A DNA stretch of 64,000 nucleotides from Arachnia propionica (GTDB lineage Bacteria; Actinomycetota; Actinomycetes; Propionibacteriales; Propionibacteriaceae): NCBI RefSeq assembly GCF_003859805.1, contig NZ_RQZG01000015.1, positions 39,659-103,658 of the forward strand. Reading direction: 5' to 3'. The notes below the pieces were generated by a model. That model did no database searches and was not told the DNA's origin. It was given only the letters and a program-made list of their open reading frames with translations. Shown piece after piece: positions 57,560-64,000 of this stretch (position 1 is the stretch's first letter; each line of letters opens with the position of its first letter). Made by a program: the position numbers and the translations under genes.

Positions 57560-59080
57560 TCACTGCTGATCGAACATCTTCTGCAGCTCGGGTGGCAGCT
57601 CGAAGTCCTCCATGTTCTGCGGGGCCGGTGCAGCCTTGCCCCGGGCTCGTTCCGCCGCCTGTTGCTTGCGTTTGGCAGGATTCCCGGAGACCTTCGACCC
57701 CCGCTTGTGCTGCTTCTGCTGCTTGCGGCCGCTGCGACCACCGCCGCCCGGCATCCCGGGCATTCCCGGCATCATGCCACCCGCCATCCGCTCCATCATC
57801 TTGCGTGCCTCGACGAACCGGTTGACCAGGTTGTTGACGTCGGAGACCTGGACCCCGGCTCCCTTGGCGATGCGGGCCCGCCTCGAACCGTTGAGGATCC
57901 CGACGTCGTCACGCTCCGCCGGAGTCATCGAGAAGATGATCGCCTCGATGCGGTCGACCTCCTTCTCGTCGATGGCGTTGATGGCGTCCTTGAACTGTCC
58001 CGCCCCGGGGAGCATCCCGATGATCTTCGACAGTGGTCCCATCTTGCGCAGCTGCTGCATCTGCGCCAGGAAGTCCTGGAGTCCGAACTGTCCCTTCCCG
58101 CTGCTCAGCTTCTCGGCCGCCTTGCGCGACTGCTCGGCGTCGAAGGTCCGCTCTGCCTGCTCGATGAGGGTGAGCACGTCACCCATGCCGAGGATGCGGC
58201 TGGCCATCCGGTCCGGGTGGAAGGTGTCGAAGTCGCCCAGTCCCTCGCCGTTGGAGGCGAACATGATGGGCTTGCCGATGACTCTGGCGATGGACAGTGC
58301 CGCGCCGCCCCTGGCGTCGCCGTCGAGCTTGGTGAGCACCACGCCGTCGAACCCGATGCCCTCGTCGAAGGCCTTGGCGGTGTTGACCGCGTCCTGACCG
58401 ATCATGGCGTCGACGACGAACAGCACCTCGTCCGGCGTGACCGCTGCCTTGATGTCGGCGGCCTGCTGCATCAGCACCTCATCGATGCCCAGCCGACCTG
58501 CGGTGTCGACGACCACGACGTCGTAGAGATTGCGTTCGGCGTGTTCGATGGCGGCCCGGGCCACCTGGACCGGGTCCCCCACCCCGTTGCCGGGTTCTGG
58601 CGCGAAGACGTGCACCCCGGCCCGCTCCCCCACGATCTGGAGCTGGTTCACGGCGTTGGGGCGCTGCAGGTCACAGGCGACGAGCAGGGGGCTGTGCTTG
58701 CTCTGCTTGAGCCACCGGGCCAGCTTTCCGGCCAGCGTGGTCTTTCCCGCTCCCTGCAGGCCCGCCAGCATGAGGACCGTCGGCGGTTTCTTGGCGAACC
58801 GGATGGGGCGTGCCTGACCGCCGAGGATGGCGATGAGCTCCTCGTTGACGATCTTGATGATCTGCTGGGAGGGGTTCAGGGCCTTGCTGACCTCGGCCCC
58901 GAGGCACCGTTGCTTGACGGCGGCGATGAACTCCTTGACCACGCCGAGGTTCACGTCTGCCTCGAGCAGCGCGATCCGGATCTCACGGGTGGTGGCGTCG
59001 ATGTCGGCCGAGGTGAGGCGCCCCTTGGCACGGAGCCCCTTGAACACATCGGCCAGGCGGTCCTGCAGCGTGTCGAACAA
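57560..59080 (-). CDS. ffh: Signal recognition particle protein Ffh
   Basis: The GTPase of the SRP that carries nascent membrane proteins to the Sec translocon. 506 residues: N domain, G domain with GLQGAGKTTLAGKLA near residue 105, DTAGRLGID and TKLDGDARGG, and the Met-rich M domain with a Gly/Met tail (MMPGMPGMPGGGG). The TTG start at 59080 follows GAGGGG. The SRP RNA gene was not found nearby. Confidence 0.97.
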   Translation of the reverse strand: MFDTLQDRLADVFKGLRAKGRLTSADIDATTREIRIALLEADVNLGVVKEFIAAVKQRCLGAEVSKALNPSQQIIKIVNEELIAILGGQARPIRFAKKPPTVLMLAGLQGAGKTTLAGKLARWLKQSKHSPLLVACDLQRPNAVNQLQIVGERAGVHVFAPEPGNGVGDPVQVARAAIEHAERNLYDVVVVDTAGRLGIDEVLMQQAADIKAAVTPDEVLFVVDAMIGQDAVNTAKAFDEGIGFDGVVLTKLDGDARGGAALSIARVIGKPIMFASNGEGLGDFDTFHPDRMASRILGMGDVLTLIEQAERTFDAEQSRKAAEKLSSGKGQFGLQDFLAQMQQLRKMGPLSKIIGMLPGAGQFKDAINAIDEKEVDRIEAIIFSMTPAERDDVGILNGSRRARIAKGAGVQVSDVNNLVNRFVEARKMMERMAGGMMPGMPGMPGGGGRSGRKQQKQHKRGSKVSGNPAKRKQQAAERARGKAAPAPQNMEDFELPPELQKMFDQQ

Positions 59081-59133
59081 GTCAGTTGCCCCTCTGGTCG
59101 GTCAGTTGCCCGCCAAGAATACAGTGCCCGTCG

Positions 59134-61446
59134 TCACAGGGTGTAGGCGCTGGGGCCGCCGACGACCTCGGCCTCCCTGGCCCCGGGTGGCAGTTGCACC
59201 CTGACCACCCACTCGCCGTTCTCCGGCCCGGCGTGGAACACGCCACCGGAGAGATCCACCCGTTCGCGGATCCCGGTCAGGCCGTAGCCCAGTGACAGCT
59301 GCGATCTGCGCTGTTGGTTCGGCATCAGACTGCTGACCTCGAGGGTGACCATGGCGGGGGTCACCTGCAGGTCGAAGGAGCAGGTGCTGCCCCGCCGGGC
59401 GTAGCGCATGATGTTGGTGGCCCCCTCCTGCATCACGCGGGTGAGGGTGCGCTGGGTGATGGGTGGCAGGTCGTCGCAGGCAGCGGCGATGTGCATCTGC
59501 GGCCGGAACCCGGCGTCCAGCAGGTTGCGTTCCAGCTGACAGCTGACGGAGGTGGGCCGCACCAGGGCCGGGGCGTCCGCCACCTCGTCCTCCGACATCA
59601 CGTTGGTCAGCAGCACCAGTTCCTGTTCGGCACTGGTGATGGACTTCTCGATGCGGCTCAGGGCCTCCATCAGCTCTGCGGGTTCCTCGCTCTCGCCGTA
59701 GGCCATGCACTGCAGCAGGATCACCGAGAGGTGGTGGGCCAGCACGTCGTGCAGTTCCCGGGCCAGCAGGTTGCGTTCCTCGACGCGGGCCTGTTGGGCG
59801 GCCTGCAGCAGCTCGTCCGCCTTGGCCTGCTGCGCATCACGCAGCGCCAGGAAGTGTCCGAGGGCCGCGAAGCCGAGCATCCCGAAGCTCAGAATTCCAA
59901 TCGCGACCATCGCCTCCAAACTCCGCAGTGCCATGCCCACGCTCAGCAGCACGACGGCGGCGCAGCCCACGACACTCATGCCGACCCGCTTCCACCGCCT
60001 CGGCGCACGCACCGCCTGCCAGGTGCCCATGAGCACCACCAGCACCAGGGGCAGCAGGTGCGGGTCGGCGGCGAAGAACAGGCCACCGAAGGCCAGCAGG
60101 GCCGGAACCACCCCGACCGGCGGGTACCAGTAGAGCACCAGCACCGCCAGGTAGGCGATGGGCTCCCAGATCTGTTCCCACGAGGTCGGGCGGAGCCAGA
60201 TGCTGTGGAAGAAGACCGCCATGGTGACCAGGGAGACCACCCCGGGCTCCACGTATCGCCTCCAGCGCCGCCTGGGGCTGCCCTTGCCGTCCACCGCCAG
60301 TGGCGCCGGGGTGGGCTGGTCCGGCAGCTCCAGCATCAGCGACCAGACCGTCTCCCCGCGGTCCACACTCAGGCAGCCTCCGAGGGCCTCCACCCGCTGG
60401 ACGATGCGCACCAGGCTCTTCTCCTCGTCGATCCGGGGCTCCAGCGGGTCGGTGACCGTGACGTGGAGCCGGGTCCTCCCCGGCGGGCAGGTGAGGCGGA
60501 TGGCCACCTCGTGCGGGTGGAGCCCGGCCGCGGCGGCGGAGATCTGCTCGGCCGCCCGGGCGATGGTGAGCTGGGTCACGAGGTTTCGGGAGTCCACCTC
60601 CACGGACACGTCGAGGCTCACCCTGATGCCCTGGGTGCGCAGCTTCTTCGCCAGGCTCCCCAGCACCTGGGAGGCGACGGGGGCCGCCATGGCCTCGTCG
60701 CTGCCCTCGGCCACCTGGTCCTCGCGCAGCATCCCCACCAGCGCCCGCACCCGGGTGACCGCATCCAGGCAGTTCACCCGGATGCCCTCCAGGCGCGAGC
60801 GAAGCTGAGGAGCCCCCTCCTGTTCCACGGCCCCCTCCAGCATCCGTCCGGACTGGGCCAGCCGGTCGCTCACCAGCACCCGGAGCTCCCCGGCCAGCCG
60901 GATCCGCTCGGCCCCACGAATGGCCGCGGCATCCTGGCTCAGCACGGAAACCTGCACTTCACCACGCCTCAGGCTATTAGTTAATAGCCTTACGACATAG
61001 CCCAGAATGGCACCTGCCGCACCGAAAATGAGGTAGGCCGAAAAGAAGTCCCACCCCTCTTCAGTTACTAGACCACGCGCCACTGCGTAAACGATTATCA
61101 AGGCCTCAACAACGATGACCTGCCTCACGCTCCCGACGGCGGCGAAAACTGCCGGCAGCAGCCAGGAGAGCAGACCGTCGGCATCCATGAAGCCCAGGAC
61201 CAGGGTCATCATGGCCGGGATGACGGCCAGCAGGGCACCGCGCAGGGGGCGCCACAGCAGCACCACGCAGGCCGCAAGCTCCGTCAGCTGCGCCAGTAGG
61301 TAGATCACGGGACGATCGGCGTACCCCCACCAGTCGATGAAGCCCAGCACGTAGAGCGCTGTGAGCAGCACCACCAGCAGGGGCCGCCCGATCGCCACCC
61401 AGCGGTCAACGGAACGGCGTGGCCCGAACGCGACCTTCTCCTTCAC
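59134..61446 (-). CDS. Tandem histidine kinase: degenerate first module fused to a NarL-partner type second module
   Basis: 770 residues with two similar halves. Half one: about five membrane segments (residues 17-165), then a helical DHp-like region where the expected His is replaced (RIRLAGELRV) and a degenerate ATPase-like domain (to about 385). Half two: about five membrane segments (400-545), then a HisKA_3 helix with the phospho-acceptor His in ARELHDVLAHHLS and an ATPase domain with the glycine box SLGYGLTGIRERVDLSG. It follows the small peptide gene by 39 bp and shares its strand; the response regulator is divergent. It probably senses an extracellular signal, perhaps that peptide. 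Confidence 0.85.
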   Translation of the reverse strand: MKEKVAFGPRRSVDRWVAIGRPLLVVLLTALYVLGFIDWWGYADRPVIYLLAQLTELAACVVLLWRPLRGALLAVIPAMMTLVLGFMDADGLLSWLLPAVFAAVGSVRQVIVVEALIIVYAVARGLVTEEGWDFFSAYLIFGAAGAILGYVVRLLTNSLRRGEVQVSVLSQDAAAIRGAERIRLAGELRVLVSDRLAQSGRMLEGAVEQEGAPQLRSRLEGIRVNCLDAVTRVRALVGMLREDQVAEGSDEAMAAPVASQVLGSLAKKLRTQGIRVSLDVSVEVDSRNLVTQLTIARAAEQISAAAAGLHPHEVAIRLTCPPGRTRLHVTVTDPLEPRIDEEKSLVRIVQRVEALGGCLSVDRGETVWSLMLELPDQPTPAPLAVDGKGSPRRRWRRYVEPGVVSLVTMAVFFHSIWLRPTSWEQIWEPIAYLAVLVLYWYPPVGVVPALLAFGGLFFAADPHLLPLVLVVLMGTWQAVRAPRRWKRVGMSVVGCAAVVLLSVGMALRSLEAMVAIGILSFGMLGFAALGHFLALRDAQQAKADELLQAAQQARVEERNLLARELHDVLAHHLSVILLQCMAYGESEEPAELMEALSRIEKSITSAEQELVLLTNVMSEDEVADAPALVRPTSVSCQLERNLLDAGFRPQMHIAAACDDLPPITQRTLTRVMQEGATNIMRYARRGSTCSFDLQVTPAMVTLEVSSLMPNQQRRSQLSLGYGLTGIRERVDLSGGVFHAGPENGEWVVRVQLPPGAREAEVVGGPSAYTL
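60971..60990. repeat. AT-rich perfect palindrome inside the kinase gene
   Basis: AGGCTATTA-GT-TAATAGCCT, two 9-bp arms, sits in a locally AT-richer stretch (about 60960-61110) of the kinase gene that uses rare codons such as TTA. Function unknown. Confidence 0.6.
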
Positions 61447-61485
61447 GAGAGTTCCCCCAACCCCTCAGTTGTCCCCCCGACTCGG

Positions 61486-61668
61486 TCACCGGTAGTAGTA
61501 GCACAGCCTCGGGATGCGGAACAGGCAGAAGAAGCCCTGCGGCGTCGCCTGAGACGCCGTGGTGACCGTCGGAGTGGCCTCGACCTCGGCGGCGGCAGCC
61601 GAGGGAACAGCGGCGACGGAAAGGCCCGCTGCCATGGCCAGTGCGGCAGCCGCGATTCGGATCTTCAT
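61486..61668 (-). CDS. Small secreted peptide with a C-terminal two-cysteine loop
   Basis: A 60-residue precursor. Residues 1-27 are a clear Sec signal peptide (MKIRIAAAALAMAAGLSV, then SAAAA before Glu28). The mature peptide would have about 33 residues, starting with a Thr/Ala-rich linker and ending in GFFCLFRIPRLCYYYR, where C48 and C56 could form a disulfide ring. No family is recognised. An AGGAGA SD lies 6-7 nt before the ATG inside a short inverted repeat. It is the first gene of a unit with the tandem histidine kinase and divergent from the response regulator, which suggests a signalling role. Confidence 0.75.
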   Translation of the reverse strand: MKIRIAAAALAMAAGLSVAAVPSAAAAEVEATPTVTTASQATPQGFFCLFRIPRLCYYYR

Positions 61669-61673
61669 GAGAC

Positions 61674-61688
61674 TTCTCCTAAGGAGAA
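61674..61688 (-). promoter_or_regulatory. Inverted repeat covering the peptide gene's ribosome-binding site
   Basis: TTCTCC-TAA-GGAGAA is a perfect 6-bp dyad. In the mRNA of the peptide gene it can fold into a hairpin that holds the GGAGA Shine-Dalgarno sequence in its 3' arm. This could limit translation, or be a protein binding site. Confidence 0.5.
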
Positions 61689-61715
61689 ACTAGGGATGGA
61701 TTCGAGACGATCGTC

Positions 61716-61739
61716 ATACTACACGTGCAGACACGTAGT
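61716..61739. promoter_or_regulatory. Imperfect dyad at the promoter of the peptide/kinase operon
   Basis: ACTACACGTG-CAGA-CACGTAGT is an inverted repeat with a 2-nt insertion in one arm (61718-61739). On the minus strand it overlaps TAGTAT (61721-61716), a likely -10 for the peptide gene. It is a good candidate for the response-regulator site. Confidence 0.45.
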
Positions 61740-61784
61740 TCATCAGTGACATTCAGGACGACAACCTCGTTTAAAATACTCGCC

Positions 61785-62471
61785 ATGAGTGAAGCTTGCC
61801 GCGTCCTGGTCGTGGACGACGACCCGATGGTCCGTGAGGCCTACCGCATGTTCCTGTCCCGTCACGAGGACCACGTCGTGGTTGCGGAGGCCCGCAACGG
61901 CCGGGAAGCCGTGGACGCCTACGACCAGACCCTGCCCGACGTGGTGCTGATGGATCTCCAGATGCCGGAGATGTCCGGCGTGGATGCCATCCGCGAGATC
62001 AGTGGCAAGCACAAGGACGCCTGCATCGTCGCGTTGACCACCTTCGGCACCCAGGAGTACATCGTCTCGGCACTGCGGGCCGGGGCTGCCGGCTACCTCA
62101 TGAAGGACTGCGGGGGGCCTGCGCTCCTGACCGGCATCCAGCAGGCCCTGGCCGGGGAGATGCCGTTGGCCCCCGGAGTACGTCGTGAGTTGGTCAGTGA
62201 CCTCATCGCGGGGCACCGTCGTGGCCCGGCGGATCAGGACCTGACGGATTCCCTGGCGCCACGCGAGAAGGAGTTGCTGCTGTGGCTGGGGCAGGGGATG
62301 ACCAACGCCCAGATTGCAACGAAGATGTTCATCTCCGAGGGGTCGGTGAAGCAGTACCTGTCCCACATCGGCGACAAGCTCGGCCTGAAGTCACGCACCC
62401 AGATCCTGGTGCGGGCCATCCAGCTCGGGCTCGTCGACCCGGCGCTGATGACCCCCAGGTCCCGGGGCTGA
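61785..62471 (+). CDS. NarL/FixJ-type response regulator
   Basis: A 228-residue two-component regulator. The receiver domain has VLVVDDDPM, phospho-acceptor Asp in VVLMDLQMPEM (about residue 57), Thr in ALTTFG and Lys in YLMKDCG. The C-terminal LuxR-type HTH has LAPREKELLLWLGQGMTN and ISEGSVKQYLSHI. TAAAAT lies seven bases before the ATG, so the mRNA is probably leaderless. It is the obvious partner of the divergent tandem kinase. Confidence 0.95.
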   Translation: MSEACRVLVVDDDPMVREAYRMFLSRHEDHVVVAEARNGREAVDAYDQTLPDVVLMDLQMPEMSGVDAIREISGKHKDACIVALTTFGTQEYIVSALRAGAAGYLMKDCGGPALLTGIQQALAGEMPLAPGVRRELVSDLIAGHRRGPADQDLTDSLAPREKELLLWLGQGMTNAQIATKMFISEGSVKQYLSHIGDKLGLKSRTQILVRAIQLGLVDPALMTPRSRG

Positions 62472-62483
62472 CCCAGACCGAAC

Positions 62484-62525
62484 ACAGGGGTGGCCACGAA
62501 CCCTCAGGTTCGTGGCCACCCCTGT
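62484..62525. terminator. Bidirectional terminator between the response regulator and ftsY
   Basis: A perfect 19-bp inverted repeat around CTCA (62503-62506), between two convergent genes. Confidence 0.9.
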
Positions 62526-62552
62526 TGCACGCTCAGTCCTGAGGCCTCGGCC

Positions 62553-63695
62553 TCACTCCCCCAGGATCCCGGCCACGAAGCCCTCGGGGTCGAAGGGCGC
62601 CAGGTCGTCGACGCCCTCGCCGAGACCGATGAGCTTGACCGGGACCCCCAGCTCACGCTGCACCTGGATCACGATGCCTCCCTTGGCCGAGCCGTCGAGC
62701 TTGGTCAGCACGATGCCGGTGACATCCACCACCTCGGCGAAGATCCGGGCCTGGGTCATGCCGTTCTGCCCGGTGGTGGCATCCAGCACCAGGAGAACCT
62801 CCCCCACGGGTGCCTTCTTCTCGATGACACGCTTGACCTTGCCCAGCTCGTCCATGAGCCCCACCTTGGTGTGGAGTCGACCGGCGGTGTCCACCAGCAC
62901 CACGTCGACACCGTCCTCCTTGCCACGGGCGACGGCATCGAAGGCCACGGAGGCCGGGTCGGCCCCCTCCTCACCTCGCACCGTCGCCACACCGACACGC
63001 TCCCCCCAGGTGGCCAGTTGCTCTGCGGCTGCGGCACGGAACGTGTCCGCCGCCCCCAGCAGCACGGTCTTGTCCTCGGCGACCAGCACCCGGGCCAGCT
63101 TGCCCACCGTCGTGGTCTTGCCCGTGCCGTTGACGCCGACGACCATGACCACGGCCGGGTCGCCCTCGGCCGCCGTCAGGTTGAGAGAGCGGTCCATGCT
63201 CGGATCGACGAGCCGAAGCAGCTCGGTCCTCAGCACCTCCCGGGCCTTGCCGGAATCAGTGACCCCGTCGATGCTGAGCTCCTTGCGCAGGGCCTCGGTC
63301 AGCTCCGTGGTGGGTCCGACCCCCAGGTCGGAGGAGATGAGGGTGGCCTCGAAGTCGTCCCAGGTCTCCTGGTCGATGCGATCGCGGCTCAGCAGGTCAC
63401 CGAGCGCCCGGGCCAGGGCGTTGTTGCTGGTGGCGAGGCGTCGCCTGAGCCGGGCGAACCGGGAACGCGGGGCCTCGGGCTGATCGAGCCGGGGCTCCGG
63501 CGCCACCTCGGGCTCAGGTTCAACCACCTCCTCCGGTGGTCCCGGCTCCAGCATCTCCTCCACCGCTTCCGGCGCCTTGAGGGCCTCCGGCTCCTCGGGC
63601 GGGGGCAACTGCCTGTTGCCCTTGGCGATGATGACGGAGGCGACGATGAGGGAGGCGCCGACGAGGGCGACGATCAACCAGAAGAACCAATCCAC
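62553..63695 (-). CDS. ftsY: Signal recognition particle receptor FtsY
   Basis: The membrane-bound GTPase that receives the SRP-ribosome complex. 380 residues: an N-terminal membrane segment (WFFWLIVALVGASLIVASV), a Pro/Glu-rich acidic linker (to about 75), and the NG domain with GVNGTGKTTTVGKLA, DTAGRLHTK and TKLDGSAKGG. GTG 63695 has TAGGAT six bases upstream (leaderless). In many actinobacteria smc lies upstream and ffh downstream; here the two-component block separates ftsY from ffh. Confidence 0.97.
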   Translation of the reverse strand: MDWFFWLIVALVGASLIVASVIIAKGNRQLPPPEEPEALKAPEAVEEMLEPGPPEEVVEPEPEVAPEPRLDQPEAPRSRFARLRRRLATSNNALARALGDLLSRDRIDQETWDDFEATLISSDLGVGPTTELTEALRKELSIDGVTDSGKAREVLRTELLRLVDPSMDRSLNLTAAEGDPAVVMVVGVNGTGKTTTVGKLARVLVAEDKTVLLGAADTFRAAAAEQLATWGERVGVATVRGEEGADPASVAFDAVARGKEDGVDVVLVDTAGRLHTKVGLMDELGKVKRVIEKKAPVGEVLLVLDATTGQNGMTQARIFAEVVDVTGIVLTKLDGSAKGGIVIQVQRELGVPVKLIGLGEGVDDLAPFDPEGFVAGILGE

Positions 63696-63903
63696 ACGAC
63701 CATCCTACGGGCGCTGACCCCTGCGTCACCGATCGGCGCTTCGCATGTCCCTGATCCACCGGGCAGACAGCTCCCCACCCATCTGCCCGGACCCACCCCT
63801 CCGTCGTCATCCTTTTTGTCATCGCTGGATTGAGATGCTGTGCCCGGCTGAGGGACCGGGTTAGGGTGCGGAGATCTTGTTCCTGCTCCAGGAGGGTCCG
63901 CAG

Positions 63904-64000
63904 ATGTCTGAGCAGCCGCTGTCGGGGGATGGGTTGGTGTTGCCGGAGGCGTTTCCGGTGAAGTCGTCGAAGATGAATGTGGAGACGGTGCGGACTGCGG
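63904..64000 (+). CDS. Unidentified ORF, N-terminus only
   Basis: ATG 63904 follows AGGAGGG by 7 nt, and the frame is open to the end of the window: MSEQPLSGDGLVLPEAFPVK, then about 12 more residues. The family is not recognised. Codons ending in G or T (TTG, GTG, TTT, ACT, AAT) are more frequent than in the neighbouring C-rich genes, which may mean a recently acquired gene. Too short to say more. Confidence 0.5.
   Translation, partial: MSEQPLSGDGLVLPEAFPVKSSKMNVETVRTA

Noticed and set aside
57281..59146. A 621-codon plus-strand ORF opposite ffh
   Set aside because: Shadow of ffh with low-complexity Leu/Asp/Val sequence.
59314..60984. A 556-codon plus-strand ORF opposite the histidine kinase
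   Set aside because: Gln/His/Gly-rich shadow, no start signal, and the opposite strand has kinase motifs.

Overview
The window is chromosomal DNA from a high-GC actinobacterium, most likely a member of the Propionibacteriaceae. The evidence is the GC-rich codon use, an LexA box of the actinobacterial type in front of recA, the actinobacterial small proteins DUF3046 and DUF2469, a very large protein resembling the PPi-dependent PEP carboxykinase known from Propionibacterium, and many genes whose -10 box lies 6-7 nt before the start codon (leaderless transcripts). The species cannot be named from this alone. No prophage, CRISPR array or insertion sequence is visible.

Layout. 1-9.1 kb: recA (partial), DUF3046, a DeoR regulator, pgsA-rimO-ftsK, thiL-ddl and an acyltransferase. 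9.1-16.5 kb: leucine genes leuDC with a divergent IclR regulator, tRNA-Gln and tRNA-Glu, an asparaginase, a CPBP protease, a fumarylacetoacetase-family hydrolase and leuB. 16.5-18.6 kb: flotillin/NfeD membrane pair. 18.7-25.5 kb: a sugar-acid type catabolic cluster (DeoR regulator, SLC13-type permease, sialidase-like protein, aldo/keto reductase, PdxA-like dehydrogenase, DapA-like aldolase) with clear signs of decay. 25.5-29 kb: ilvBHC behind a leader peptide and attenuator. 29-34 kb: an RlpA/SH3 secreted protein and the giant PEPCK-like enzyme. 34-37 kb: dprA, comM-like and yraN-like genes. 37-41.5 kb: EEP phosphatase, an FAD oxidoreductase lacking its GxGxxG loop, and an S9 peptidase. 41.5-49.5 kb: DUF2469, rnhB, lepB, rplS, then sdhCAB, then trmD-rimM-khpA-rpsP. 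49.7-57.3 kb: metallopeptidase, SppA, a lacI-GH36-GH20 operon and an amidohydrolase. 57.5-63.7 kb: ffh and ftsY, with a two-component system and a tiny secreted peptide gene between them. A new ORF with different codon style begins at 63904 and runs off the end.

How the genes work together. The branched-chain amino acid genes (leuCD, leuB, ilvBHC) sit in three places with separate control: a probable IclR/LtbR-type regulator for leu and ribosome-mediated attenuation for ilv. SdhCAB and the PPi-PEPCK-like enzyme fit the propionate-forming C4-dicarboxylate metabolism of this family. The translation/secretion genes (ftsY, ffh, rpsP-trmD, rplS-lepB-rnhB) follow the common bacterial order but are split by inserted metabolic and signalling blocks.

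The most interesting items are: (1) a 60-aa secreted peptide with a C-terminal two-cysteine loop, co-directional with a histidine kinase made of two tandem kinase modules (the first lacking its histidine) and divergent from a NarL-type regulator, a candidate peptide-sensing system; (2) the decayed four-carbon acid sugar kinase remnant, whose break coincides with the truncation of the neighbouring aldo/keto reductase; (3) the leaderless ilv leader peptide with attenuator; and (4) the oxidoreductase that has lost its dinucleotide-binding loop.
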